Shown piece after piece: positions 46,889-60,030 of a DNA stretch of 64,000 nt. The translations under genes were made by a program, and so were the position numbers. The DNA is taken from NCBI RefSeq assembly GCF_000699445.3, contig NC_067200.1:11449450-11513449 (forward strand), read 5' to 3'. How positions within the stretch are numbered: the first letter of the stretch is position 1; the number at the start of each line of letters is the position of its first letter. The notes beneath the pieces are model-generated. The model was given only the letters and a program-made list of their open reading frames with translations, did no database searches and had not been told where the DNA came from. This DNA is from Schistosoma haematobium (Eukaryota > Platyhelminthes > Trematoda > Strigeidida > Schistosomatidae).

Positions 46889-48689
46889 ATCCAACACGAA
46901 TTCGTTGAGTCTAATAGCAAGCTGTGAGAACTCAACCCCAGTTGAGAGGAAATTTATTACCCTTAATATTAATGGGCACCCGTTTAGATCGCAAATAAAC
47001 ACTGCATCTGATGTGACAATTCTCTCACGAAAATATTGGATCAGAATGGGAAGACCACGCCTGGTTCCAACAACACAAAAACCTCGAACTGCATGCGGTA
47101 ATTACCTACGTTTGTTGAGACAACTAGATTGTAAAGTGTCTTTTCACGATTCGACGTTTACCGGTGTATGTTACATTACACCAGCTGATCTTAATCTACT
47201 TGGATTAGACTGGTTTGACCGGCTATGTTTAGCTGACGTTCCTTTAAGCACCGTATGCCATCTGATGAAACAATCTCATGAACCTGAAACATATTCGAAA
47301 GAACTACTGACGGAGTTTTCAGCCAGCGAACACCATACGGCCGGCGAAGATGCAGTTATTGCCTCCCTGATGACAGAGGACTACGCACAGTGTTACCTGA
47401 CAACCGCTATTCGTGCTTTGCCAGTCTCAGCAGCTGAAATACAATCTGCATCCAAGAACGACTCCATCATAAAGAAAGCGATGAAGTACGTCACCAATGG
47501 CTGGCCGCCAAGTGGGCTCGATGGTGACTTGAAGCAGCTTTACCACCGTCGGGACTCATTATGTGTCGTTAACGAATGCTTGATGTTTGGAGATAGAGTA
47601 GTGGTGCCAGAGTCCTTAAGATCAAGGGTGCTTAAGCAATTCCACACTGGTCATCCTGGTATAAAACGAATGAAATCCATCGCCAGAAGCTATGCTTATT
47701 GGCCCCTCATGGACCAACATATTCTGGATTTAGTAAGCAAGTGCACAAAATGTCAGCAAGCAGCTAAGTGTAACGCGAAAATACTACCAGTCCCATGGCC
47801 ACAGCCTGAGTATCCCTGGTCCAGGATACATGTCGATTTCGCAGGCCCAATTAATGGAATCACCTATCTGGCCGTTGTTGACGCCTTTTCGAAATGGCCA
47901 GAAATCGTTCCCGTCATGCCACCAATGACAACCCAAACGACGCAACTTTTGACAGAGATGTTCTCTCGCAACGGATTACCGGATATAATCGTTTCCGATA
48001 ATGGTTCGCAATTCACCTCAAGTCAATTTCAAGAATTTTGCAAACGCCTATCTATCAAGCATTTCCGCTCTCCACCGTACCACCCACAGTCAAATGACCA
48101 GGTAGAAAGATTTGTGGATACATTCAAGAGAGCTCTAATGAAGTCGAAAGGGGAGGGGACGCCAGTAGAAACACTGCGGAATTTCTTGTTTGTTTACCGA
48201 ACAACACCTAGTGATATGCTACCACAGCAGAAGTCCCCGGCAGAGATCCTGATGGGAAGGAAATTGAGGACGATCCATAGTCTGATGTGTCCAAGAATCA
48301 CACCACCACCATCTCAGACCAAATCTCAGAAGCTTCCGGTGTACGAGGTTGGATGCCCTGTGTTCGCTCGAGACTACAGAGCAAATCATGGTCCTTGGGT
48401 CGAAGCACATGTGGTTGGAAGACTAGACCAAGTTATGTACGAGGTAAAGGTGGGAAGAGACACGGGGACCAGACACCGAAATCAACTACGGAAGCGGATA
48501 GCCTCGGACCGCCCATCAAAAGGAGAAAATCTTCCCCTCGACATCTTGCTTGATACCTTCAACTTACCACCAGCCCCACCACGAGAAGAAGCTCAACAAC
48601 AAGCTGAGCCTCGTCCCAGAAGGTGGCCTCTCCGTCAGCAGCGAACTACAGTCAAGATGCAAGTCGACCCCAGAAAAGCACGCTATTAA
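46836..48689 (+). CDS. Pol-like ORF of B2: protease remnant plus integrase
   Basis: Equivalent to the 617-codon frame of copy A; the open frame extends upstream to 46755 through overlapping Gag sequence. Protease NTA triad, missing reverse transcriptase/RNase H, and complete integrase as in the other copies. One conservative difference (SLIC to SLMC) was noticed. Confidence 0.85.
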   Translation: MSKKKPSNSKGTRKPTPRSNTNSLSLIASCENSTPVERKFITLNINGHPFRSQINTASDVTILSRKYWIRMGRPRLVPTTQKPRTACGNYLRLLRQLDCKVSFHDSTFTGVCYITPADLNLLGLDWFDRLCLADVPLSTVCHLMKQSHEPETYSKELLTEFSASEHHTAGEDAVIASLMTEDYAQCYLTTAIRALPVSAAEIQSASKNDSIIKKAMKYVTNGWPPSGLDGDLKQLYHRRDSLCVVNECLMFGDRVVVPESLRSRVLKQFHTGHPGIKRMKSIARSYAYWPLMDQHILDLVSKCTKCQQAAKCNAKILPVPWPQPEYPWSRIHVDFAGPINGITYLAVVDAFSKWPEIVPVMPPMTTQTTQLLTEMFSRNGLPDIIVSDNGSQFTSSQFQEFCKRLSIKHFRSPPYHPQSNDQVERFVDTFKRALMKSKGEGTPVETLRNFLFVYRTTPSDMLPQQKSPAEILMGRKLRTIHSLMCPRITPPPSQTKSQKLPVYEVGCPVFARDYRANHGPWVEAHVVGRLDQVMYEVKVGRDTGTRHRNQLRKRIASDRPSKGENLPLDILLDTFNLPPAPPREEAQQQAEPRPRRWPLRQQRTTVKMQVDPRKARY

Positions 48690-48700
48690 AAGGGGAGGAG

Positions 48701-49120
48701 TGTTGGGGCCGATATATCCCCAAACTCATATTTTGTAATTTTATCATATCGATTAAATTATCGATCAAATGTTTAAATATTTGAATGGCAGTCAGTTGAT
48801 GGACTTATCGATTAAATTTTTAAACATAGCAGACCATTGATGACTCATTGATTATTGTTTAAAAATTTCCTATGACAAAATCGATATATATTTGTATAAA
48901 TACGCTTGACTTGTATGCTTGATCTGATCTGCCTGACCTGGCTTGGTATCTGCTGTTGCTTGTAGAATACACTTTCTACGCCTTACCAAAACTTCTTGAT
49001 CGAGTTAGCTGAGTCGAAGACAACGGACCAGAATAGTCTATTGAGTCTCTGAATCCTGAGCCTTCGTTCCGTTCCGAATAAGTCGAATCGGTAGTATCCT
49101 CAAGGTTAACGAACCTAACA
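48701..49120 (+). repeat. Outer 3' LTR of the tandem array
   Basis: 420 bp with one substitution noticed (TGTTGCTTG for TGTTGTTTG), followed by GAGT. Confidence 0.9.
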
Positions 49121-49432
49121 GAGTACAATTACCCTAATTACGAATTAGAATGAGTATGGGATTCAAGTTGTTTGTTCAGCACCATCGTTTAATTCAACTT
49201 TTTGGATGGGAAACACTTTGATTGTTTTGTATCAAGAAAGTTGAATAGTTTTAATCCGTTTTCGAATATTCGTTATCGCTATTATATTGATTGTCACAAG
49301 CAGTGTAATCCCGGATCTATTCTATGTAGAATATAGCTATATTTCAGTGTTGGTGTTCATAATGAGATTAAAACCCAGCACACTTATCTCATTCAGAAGC
49401 AATATAATACTGAGACACTGAATTCAGATAGT

Positions 49433-49530
49433 TGTGACGTGCGGTATCCGAAATTCGATACTGATACACGTATGCTACGTACTGACCCCCAACTCACTAC
49501 TTGGGTGAGAACGCGTATTGGACTACCGTT
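49433..49530 (+). repeat. LTR-start fragment of the second LTR family (unit 2)
   Basis: Duplicate of 29493-29595, one C shorter in the C-run. Confidence 0.5.
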
Positions 49531-50343
49531 TACATATATACCACTCTATCCTTAGGAAATTAACCCATTTACGTCAATGAAATGCAATTGAAATGAACTT
49601 CTGATTGTCATCAATTGACCTTTTGCTACTTCTGATTTGCTCTTCATATCACTATCAACTTGTTCGATGATTATATAATTATCTTTTAGGATTTGTATTT
49701 TTTTTGTTGACTTTAGAGCCGTGTACAGTTTATTCTATCGTTTAAAAATGATCAACCTTGTAGATTCTCACATTTTTTACCCTAACAGTTAGAACAACAA
49801 AACTCATTACGCTTTGTTCATTGCAGAAATAGTATGATCATTGGTAAGAAAATTAATTTTTCCATGATACCGTGCATCTATCATAATACTTCAAGACTTC
49901 TCATAGACCGGTAATAGCCGAAATTCAAGCTTTGATGACTTTCTTTTGAGTTTTAGATATAAATTTGAATTTATCTTAATGCAGTATACAAAACTCACAT
50001 TTTTAATCATGCCATTAACATGAAACTTAATAACAAGTTATTAGATGAAATGGGTCTGTTTCATTCAATGAATCTTGTTAATTTTGCTCTGTTGTAATTC
50101 TTCAAGTGATTAACCAACTGAATAAAAACAACCATAATTATAGTTAATCGTCGCAGAAATACAACCTACTCATTTTTATTTCTTAAACGTTTTAATGTTA
50201 CTAAATTTCCCTCTTGTTTAAATCTCGGCTCAATTTTGATGAACGACTTTTTTAAGTGTAGCTAAACTTATCACGTATCCATAAACGGAAAATTTTAACA
50301 TTTATATTACGTTTAATTTGTTTCTATTTCTCTTTCGTTTTAG
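49531..50343. other. Intron 6, 3' part (unit 2); nothing recognised
   Basis: Matches 29596-30411 with an 8-bp-scale deletion near 50281. Confidence 0.4.
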
Positions 50344-50481
50344 ACAAAATGTAAGGAGGCCCATCTTTTCCCTCTACCACCAATAGCATTGCCAATATCG
50401 AATAAAGTTCCTCATCAAAATACAGTCGAATTAGGAAATTCATTGAGGTCAACGCTATCTTCGATTGTACACACCAATTAG
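50344..50481 (+). CDS. Exon 7 copy, terminal coding exon (unit 2)
   Basis: 45 codons plus TAG, identical to 30412-30549, with an intact acceptor. A polyadenylation signal follows at 50624-50629. If exon 7 of unit 1 is skipped, exons 5-6 of unit 2 and this exon could be joined in frame. Confidence 0.65.
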   Translation, partial: TKCKEAHLFPLPPIALPISNKVPHQNTVELGNSLRSTLSSIVHTN

Positions 50482-51917
50482 TTCATCTTTATACTTATTC
50501 ATATAAATTGATATTCTACTTATATTATATTAGAGTAGTATAACTTTATTTGCTGATTTTGAGTGGCGATTGTATATCCACTTGAACTGACAGTACTTTC
50601 TGTGTAAAAAGCCGAATCATTCCAATAAATCAATAATTTAAAGTATTGTCTGTGTGAGTAGGTTTATCTGATCTATATTCAATTCATTTGTCCTTTTTTA
50701 TATTATAGATTTTATTGTAGCTCCCTAGAATATGACAAACGTAGACTTCAGTTTATTTTGAATGTCTCAACACTGATTGTCGATTTACCAAGATTTTTAC
50801 ATATACATGGCTTAATTAGCACCAGAATATGTGTATAAATAGGGAAAAATTGTGCCGTTTTCATACTATATTAACATGAGCATCTAAAGACAATATCTTC
50901 AGTTCTAATAATTTACTGTCCATAACAAAGTATGGAAGCTCATAAAAAAATCACAATACTAAATCTACTGAGGGATTTGAACCAATGAACAAAGTCAAAA
51001 TTTCAGCCTTCATGTCTTGATTCTGAATCGAAATGAAAAATATATATATACCGATGGATTCAGTACAGTAATTACAACTCCCTATTCATTTCTCAGTCTC
51101 TTTATTCCGCTAGTTCTAATGTTGAAATTGTTCGTTCATGTACTCTAAACGGGTCGAAACTAATCACATTGCGCATGATAAAGGGCGGCCTGCTTGAGCA
51201 TCTGGGCTACCTGTTCCTGCCATCTAGATATTCCAACAAGTTATCTATTTTTGTTTGTTTTAATAATATCATTATGTTTATTAATCGCATAACCTATTCT
51301 GCTGCGTTTCTGAAAAGTGTACAACCTTTCGTTGTCAAAGTTACAAAAAACTCAATAAGAGACAATGTGGTTGCTGGTAATTATACAACGAAAAGAATGC
51401 ACATTATTCAGATGTTCATTTAGTGAACTGTTAACATCTAACTGGCGATCATTCAATATTTATCACCAGGACCAACCAAGAAGAAAGAAACGAAAACTTG
51501 TTGAAATACTTTACGCTGAGAATTCTATATTGTACCAAAAATATAATATTGAATAAAGCTAATGATAATAACAATAATAATAGTAATAATAATAATTATT
51601 ATTATGAGTATTGAGTTTTGTGGATTGTAACAACATATAGTATCAATTAAATTGAAAAGACCAATGTGAATATCTTAATCCTATAAATAGTTAGCCACTT
51701 TCAAAATAACTCAATTATAACATTGAACAGAATGAATCTGAATCCGACTAATAGTATTAACCTTCTTAACACAGTAAATATATCTTAGTGACAACTAAAA
51801 AAGATATAAGTTCATATATTTCTAGCCATTAACTTTAAATACTTAACCTTGTACTCACTACATAAAACTTAGACAAACTGATAAAAGCCACTAGCAAAGA
51901 TTGATAATGAATTTTAA
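50482..51917. other. Downstream of exon 7 (unit 2)
   Basis: Duplicate of 30550-31984, including the AAT/ATT microsatellite near 51560-51605. Confidence 0.4.
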
Positions 51918-52290
51918 CAGTTGACATCATTAGTCAATCGAAGCTAGACCACCATGGAAAACCTGGAAGCACTGGACGGCCGTTTCTTCATACTGTTGGA
52001 CTCCTCAACAGTGCGCATCCATGATCCTGCCTCGTGAGATTCAATTGACTCATGAATTCAACTATTAAGAATTACTATGGTATCCACAAAATCCCTCTCT
52101 GATTATATTCATTATTTTCTGTTAAGGCGTCTTTTAGTATTCTTACTTTTTGTTCTATCATCAGAGGATGTTATTAGTTTGAGAATAAGGCTGGGTTTAG
52201 TGTGACATTTTGTTAGTCGCTTACTTACTCATTGTTAAAAAGGAATCCCACTACATATTATGATCAGTCAGTACCTGACGGTTACAGCTG
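51918..52290 (-). repeat. Dispersed repeat with hammerhead SINE 3' part (unit 2)
   Basis: Duplicate of 31985-32357; again an uninterrupted PLE target site. Confidence 0.65.
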
Positions 52291-52292
52291 TG

Positions 52293-52578
52293 GGTTAAGT
52301 ACGGGACTCCCCAGCAGTGCGCATCCACGACCCGCCCCGCGGGACTCGAACCCTAGACCTATCAGTCCCGCGCCAGGTGCTTAACCAACTAGGCCACGGA
52401 GCTGGCATCCGACGGTGTTAATGTCTAACTTCAACTAATCCACGAAATTGAGCGACGCATCCACCATTGGCATCAGTGAGTTACTACCTCACAACTGACC
52501 CGGTTGAACTCCACTGGTCACTGCTTCTCACTAGAACGTCAAGATATATCTCTTGAAGCCTGTCACTAGTGAGTATAG
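52293..52578 (-). mobile_element. tRNA-derived SINE (unit 2)
   Basis: Duplicate of 32360-32645, same A-box and B-box. Confidence 0.65.
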
Positions 52579-53256
52579 GTTGATAAGTATCAGATAGTAG
52601 TGAGGTAGACAGTGCTTATCTGTAGAATAATTAACGATGTAACCATAATCTAATTCAAGGATGAATAATTAAGCACTAACCAGAGTCAATAACAACTATG
52701 AAATCCATACTTAATGCAACAGTACAAATAAATAGAGAAATAAAATCAAGTTCAATGATCTAGATTTACTTAAATTTAAAAAAACGCCTTCACCATACTT
52801 TATTAACGCTTATTGGCCAAACGGTATCATATTTTTAATTAAGTAGAACACAATTTTACATTTATCATTTTGTTTAGTATAAATAAGTTAATTTCTTAAT
52901 TAGACTTTATCCAGAAACAGCTCTATATAGTATGATTTAGTATTGTATTAAAGTAACAAAAGAAGCTATTTATACTATTTATGCTACAATACATCTTGAA
53001 ATGGATTCTAAAAGAAACAACAATCCAAGATAAATATAGAGTAGTTCATTAAAGAAAGAAAAATATACTACTGCTGAGTAGTTCATTATTTTACACCAAA
53101 TTATCGAGCTTTGAAATTCTTGATTGATCTTAAAGTTCATCGGACTATATAGGATATACTTGAAAAGTAAAGTTTTCATTTGTATCCTCTTGTATTTTTA
53201 TTCTAGAAATTTCATGCTCAAGGTATGGTATCTATGTAATGCATGAATAGTTTGTT
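52579..53256. other. Spacer (unit 2); nothing recognised
   Basis: Duplicate of 32646-33322. Confidence 0.4.
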
Positions 53257-53269
53257 ACTTGGTAGTGTA

Positions 53270-53640
53270 GAGGGCGAAAGGCGAACGTCCGGCGCTTTAA
53301 CCGGGCTGGTGGACATGGAGGGTCCACCTAGGGAGTTGGGAAACCCTGATTCCAAACCAATGGTGCACATGAGCTCCAGTATCCTGAGGGAACAAATGGC
53401 GTATGAACCAATTGTTGGTCACCGGCTTCCATGGAACTGCATGTCCTTACGATGCTCCACTGCCTTGTGGGTCAGACATTCAGGTCTAAGGCTCGGGGAG
53501 TGGCCCCTAAGATAACCACCTGCTTCGGTTTAGGCACCCGAGCAGTATCACAGCCCTCATACATATCAAATGAGATCCGTGTGGCGCATATATATTTGAT
53601 GCCTCCTTGTACCAATATCTATGTGTTAAAATAAATAAAT
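53270..53640 (+). mobile_element. SINE-like ~480-bp family, copy R6 (duplicate of R3)
   Basis: Same 5'-truncated insertion with the 13-bp 'ACTTGGTAGTGTA' duplication on both sides. Confidence 0.85.
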
Positions 53641-53653
53641 ACTTGGTAGTGTA

Positions 53654-55132
53654 CAAAATTTTAACTGATAAGCACACATTTACTCTACATTCTTGAACAT
53701 ATCAACTTATAAGAAGTTATGGTATGATTATAAAGTACCAACTTCTAGTTATTTAAAAGGATGTGCTTACTACTGGTTTAAAACGATTTGCAAAGTGTAG
53801 AATTCGTTGAAAGATTCTTTCTTATATACTGAATTACGATTGAAAAGTTTGAAATTCAACAAGATTAGCAAAGCCAAATGTTACAAGACCATTTAATAGT
53901 GACTAGAAGTAAGATAAACTAAAATTGTTCTAAAGAAATAAGGCACTTTCCAATAAAATCTTAAAAATGACCTTTGAAATAAAATTCAGTTTGTTTTCTG
54001 AACCACTTGAGGAAACTAACAGCTCCCATTTCTTGATATCTGACAAAAATATTTCGCCAAAATCTCCCCCAAAATACGATTGACAGATCGTGGTACTCCA
54101 TAATGAATTTTCATAATATTTCGTGGAATTTGGGAATTTCGGAACAAATTTCAATTTTTCGACTTCTACATATTCTCACAACATTGAGACAGTTCATTAG
54201 ATAAAATGACAAGTTGACAATAGCCAGAATGAATCGCTCAAATATACAATAATGGCTTATTCCAACTAACAAACGTATATCTACAGTTGATTTTACTCAT
54301 TATTATAACGCACTAGTAGAAAGTTTTTTTTGAAGTTTCACTAAGCTTGCATAAAAGGTGATAATTGATTTAATGGCCCCTATATCTGACTCCAGTTTGA
54401 TTGTTTCTGATTACTATCATGTAATTTAATCCTCGTATAAAATTGTCGACTTAATCTGCGTTGGTGAATAACGAAATTGAATAAGTCAAATATGAGAATA
54501 GATTTTGAATATGTATATTTCATCCATTCATTATTGATTTAAAAAATGAAATCAGTGTGACGAAACAGAAGGAGAAGAGCAAAGCAGATTAGAAAATGCA
54601 AGTGAGCCAACTCAATTTAATCAACAGTTAGTTTATATTTATAGTCAGACATAAATAAGTTACAGATATGTGATCAATAGGATAAGAAGTGTACACATAT
54701 ATACGCTCACATAATAGCCAATACTGATAAGTGAATAATAAACAGAGTTAATATATCACTCAAGAAGTATGGATAAATTGACTTATCGAGAGGTTAGAAT
54801 AAGTTATGTGAGTTTAACATAGTAACTGACACTACATTGATACAGATGACCAAAGAATTTATAATATTAGTTCAGTGGTATATGTCAAAATTTTAATTAG
54901 AAATGAGTAAACGTTAAGATGCAGTATCTACTCTTTAAAATAAACAACAACACAACAATGGAATTTATCAATCATACGTTTGTAAGTATCATTCTACTAT
55001 ACAAATATGAGTGTAAATGCTTAGAGTTTTCAAAGTTTGAAGTATCCTATCATCAGTTACATTGTCATTTTAAAAAAGTCAAATTTTTCAGAAACAATAA
55101 AAAAATTTAACTCACATAAATAAATAAATAAA
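53654..55132. other. Spacer (unit 2); nothing recognised
   Basis: Duplicate of 33720-35204; the (AAAT)n run is shorter here. Confidence 0.4.
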
Positions 55133-56058
<926 letters not shown>

Positions 56059-56154
56059 CAAGAAAATATTGAAAACAGAAAGAAATGCATTCAAATAAGA
56101 AGAAAAAAGACGAGTAGGGTAGTAACTGGTTCATTTCGATAAATAAATATCACA

Positions 56155-56594
56155 CTTGGCAAGTACGACCAATCTAGTGTCTTTATCGGTCCTGCTTGCC
56201 GCCTAACCTCACCTGTCAAGTCCAGAACACTAATCTCAACCTTCGCGATATGAATCATTATATTTCAAACATACTAGGTTTATATACAAAACAAACAGAC
56301 CATTTCACACCATAAAATAAAAAATAACATTTGTACAAATGAAGCCAAAAGTGGCTGAGAATGGGGGAGATTGTAATTAATGAACTGGGATTAACTTAAG
56401 AATGATGTATCGTATAGTAACAGTCTATAGGTCAAAATAAAGCTTATAATAAAAGGAATATGAATATACGAGTTTAGTTACTTAACAATTAAACGATAAA
56501 ATTATATACGTATAGTATTAGTCCAGAAATAGATTCCAATAGTCACCACTCATTATTCTCATCAGGATATAACAGTAAACATTATAAAGTAGTA
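56155..56594 (-). repeat. LTR-like fragment of the second LTR family (unit 2)
   Basis: Duplicate of 36225-36665. Confidence 0.5.
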
Positions 56595-57065
56595 TGATGT
56601 AATATATATATTTAAAGAAAGCAAATCGATGTTAGGCTTGGTGATTACACACATATCATATGTTTGTGTACGTAAGCAATTTCAATGTCAAAAGTTACTC
56701 AAGGTATTTCAAATGAAGCACACCATTGGAAGTCGAATATACCCTTACTCAAGAGTTCACACCGTGTAGTAATTATTCTTTCCTGTCTTTTCATTTCTAT
56801 AGTAGATTTGATACATCGTCAGAAGTGTGTTGTAAGTGAATTGATCGGTACAATAATTATTCATTTTGACAATGAATGAATATGATTTAGATTTAACTAT
56901 ACTGAAAGTGATTATATTTGCATTAAAATATCCAAGTAAAAAAAGGTAACAAAGGGAAGAGAAAAATTTTAAATCATATAGAAAGAATAAGAAATTGTTG
57001 CGTTATCTTAGGCCATAGAACGACTTAAGGATTACCATGGTAAATTCAAAGTCATATATATATTT
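56595..57065. other. Spacer (unit 2); nothing recognised
   Basis: Duplicate of 36666-37136. Confidence 0.4.
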
Positions 57066-57425
<360 letters not shown>

Positions 57426-57672
57426 ATAAATATTCTGTCCCATTGAAAACAGACTCAAGGAAATCAAGTGATATCGATAATTGTAAACATTTACATATTA
57501 GTTAAATAATAATTTGGTAAAAATAATCCACTTTGTTGAATCAATATTCATTTAATAATGTGAATCATACTGGTAACATTGGGTAATTAATCATATCATC
57601 ACTACTTTTTTAATATTGTCGCTACTACTGTGGTGTGTGCTACTTATATTGACATAATTAGTATATGATGTT

Positions 57673-58142
57673 TATTTATTTTAACACATAGATATTGGTA
57701 CAAAGAGGCACCAAATACATATGCGCCACACAAAACTCATTTGATTTATGTGAGGGCTGTGATACTGCCCAGGTGCCCAAACCGAAGCAGGTGGTTTAAT
57801 TAGGGGGCCACTCCCCGAGCCTTCGACCTGAAGGTTTGATCCACAAGGCAGTGGAGCATCGTAAGGAGATGCAGTTCCATGGAAGCCGGTGACCAACAAT
57901 TGGTTCATACGCCGTTTGTTCCCTCAGGATACTGGAGCCCATATGCACCGTTGGTTTGGAATCCGGTTAAAGCGCCGGACATTCGGTTATCGTCCTCTCA
58001 ATTTCGTAAACAACACTGGTGCCATGAGAAGGCAGTGAGTAGGGCTTCCCTGGCAGAGACTATATACGCGTGGCCATGTGAGAGCATTTGGAGAGGGAGA
58101 GCGGACTCGCCCCACTCTCTGTCGTACCAGGGCATTTGGGGC
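57673..58142 (-). mobile_element. SINE-like ~480-bp family, copy R7 (duplicate of R4)
   Basis: Same insertion as 37770-38237 with 'GTATATGATGTT' at 57661-57672 and 58143-58154. Two single-base insertions relative to R4. Confidence 0.85.
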
Positions 58143-58171
58143 GTATATGATGTTAGTCGTGAACAAAAGGT

Positions 58172-59358
58172 CTGGCAGCAGAGAGACAAGAGGATCGAAC
58201 AGTAAAGAATGAAACAGGATGCAATTTGTATGAAAATGCAAGAACAATGAAGTCTGAGTCACTTTGAGACAACTGGTGGAGATTTGGCAATTAAGCATTT
58301 ACTTTATGATTGTTAGATTTTATTAAAAAATCCTGTAATTGTGTACTAAATACATTCGATTGTCCCCACTGATGTTCTTGTTCACTACACTACTACTAAC
58401 ACAGAGTCCATGTTATTATCCTTGCTAATAATAATGTTCTTGATGATGAATAACTTCAAATATTCAACCATTAGCTTAGATTAGTTTTCTTTTTTATAAA
58501 TTCTATCTTGCCTCTCTCATAATTTAGTTCAAATAGTTATATGTTTAACAAATTAGTACCATTTTTTCCTTTAACTTATTTTATGTAGTCGAATATGAAG
58601 AGACTGATACTGTGTACTAGTGTAAAATATTTTAAAAAATGTTATAGGTGTGTATGTGTGTTTGCTCATTGAAAAATGAGAACATAGAAACATAACTGAA
58701 TTTAATGAATTAGTTTGTATGGCCCGTGGAATGTCACTAAGCCCTAACCAAATTATCCGGCAGTTGGGTCACTGGATATTGAACAGATCATCGATCCATG
58801 TGGTAGTAGTCTCACTATTTTCTCTGTACTCATTCTTACGAATGTATTTCCGTACGGTTTTCAAAGCATTCATAGTACCTTGATACGACGAAGGGGTAAT
58901 CCACGTTAGGTGCTAACTGTGAGGTGTGATTTCGATGTGAGTTGTTGGTCACACCATTCCCATCTAACTCGAGTGGGCCTCCAATCATTTGACAAAATCA
59001 TCAACGTTGATAATCTACAAGTTTAACATTATTCATATTAAAAGTATATAAGTTCATTTTGAGCTTTTATTACAGGTACTTTTTCTCATTACTTAATTAC
59101 CATTCAAGTTATATCCCATATTGTTCTTTTTTCTGTTGTTTTTACACTTTTAAAACTTTTCTGAAAATTAAATTCATGGTTTTTATTTTATTCCATGGAA
59201 AATAATCAATATTCCTCAGCTCTTAAACAAACTAAAGAAAAGAACAGTTTCAAGGAAATAGTTCAAGGTCAACTAAAGACGTTGAACCTTCAGAGTCATT
59301 TAAACAACAAGTCCATTGAATGTATAATAAAATCTATTAATTAAATCAAATTTTATAG
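58172..59358. other. Unique sequence after the duplication; nothing recognised
   Basis: AT-rich. A somewhat GC-richer patch at 58715-58990 may be an old repeat. No exon with splice context found. Confidence 0.4.
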
Positions 59359-59359
59359 T

Positions 59360-59705
59360 TGATTTCTCGAGCCAATTAAAGCTAGACTACCGTGGAAAAC
59401 CTGGAAGCACTGAACGGCCGTGTCGTCCTAGTATGGGACTCATCAATAGTGCACATCCACGATCCCGCCTCGTGAGATTCGAATCCAGGACCTATCAGTC
59501 TCACGCGCGAGCGCTTAACCTCTAGACCGTTGAGCCGGCATCCAATGGTGTTAATGTCTAACTTCAACCAATTCACGAAGTTGAGCCACCGTCCACCATT
59601 ATCTTCAGTGAGTTACTGTCTTACGACAGACCCGGTTGAACTCCACTGACCACGGCTTCTCATTAGAACTCCAGGAAATACTTCTTGCAGACCGTCGCTC
59701 TTAAG
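59360..59705 (-). mobile_element. Hammerhead SINE, nearly full length (minus)
   Basis: The minus strand reads SINE body, tRNA-like part (B-box 'GATTCGAATC'), then a hammerhead region with TTGATGA, GTCC...GGAC, GACA, ACGGCCGT and stem I GCACT/AGTGC, ending 'GTCTAGCTTTAATTGGC'. Two core positions are changed (C3 to T, GAAA to GACA), so the ribozyme should be dead. Confidence 0.7.
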
Positions 59706-59774
59706 CATATGATGATTATAGTCAGAGAGGAATTTTATGGATATTATAGTAATTTTTTGATAGTTGAATTCATG

Positions 59775-60030
59775 TGTCAACTGAAGCTAGACGGTGGCGT
59801 AACTTTATGGATTGTTTGAAATTAGACATTAACACCGTCCGATGCCAGCCTACTCAGTTGTCTAGTGGTTAAGCGCTTGCGTGCGAGACTGATAGGTCCT
59901 GAGTTCGAATCTCACGAGGTGGGATCGTGGATGTGCACTAGTGAGGAGTCCCGTACTAGGACAAAACGACCGTCCAGTGCTTCCAGGCTTTCCATAGTGG
60001 TCTAGCTTCAATCGACTCATGATTTCAACA
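59775..60030 (+). mobile_element. Hammerhead SINE (plus), inverted relative to the previous copy
   Basis: The plus strand has 'AGTTGTCTAGTGGTTAAG' (A-box side), B-box 'GAGTTCGAATCTC', then GTGAGGA, GTCCCGTACTAGGAC, AAAAC, and CAGTGC. Core mutated at C3 and G12. It ends 'GTCTAGCTTCAATCGACTC'. Together with 59360-59705 it forms an inverted pair with a short spacer. Confidence 0.7.

Larger units (their letters stand above)
42285..49120 (+). mobile_element. Tandem RT-less LTR element, copies B1+B2 (LTR-int-LTR-int-LTR, 6836 bp)
   Basis: Three LTRs at 42285-42704, 45493-45912 and 48701-49120, exact 3208-bp period, two interiors. GAGT flanks only the outer ends (42281-42284 and 49121-49124), at the site corresponding to copy A. 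A tandem with a single shared internal LTR is the expected product of unequal LTR-LTR recombination. B1 and B2 are not identical to each other (Gag indels), so it is not a simple copy of one unit. Confidence 0.9.
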
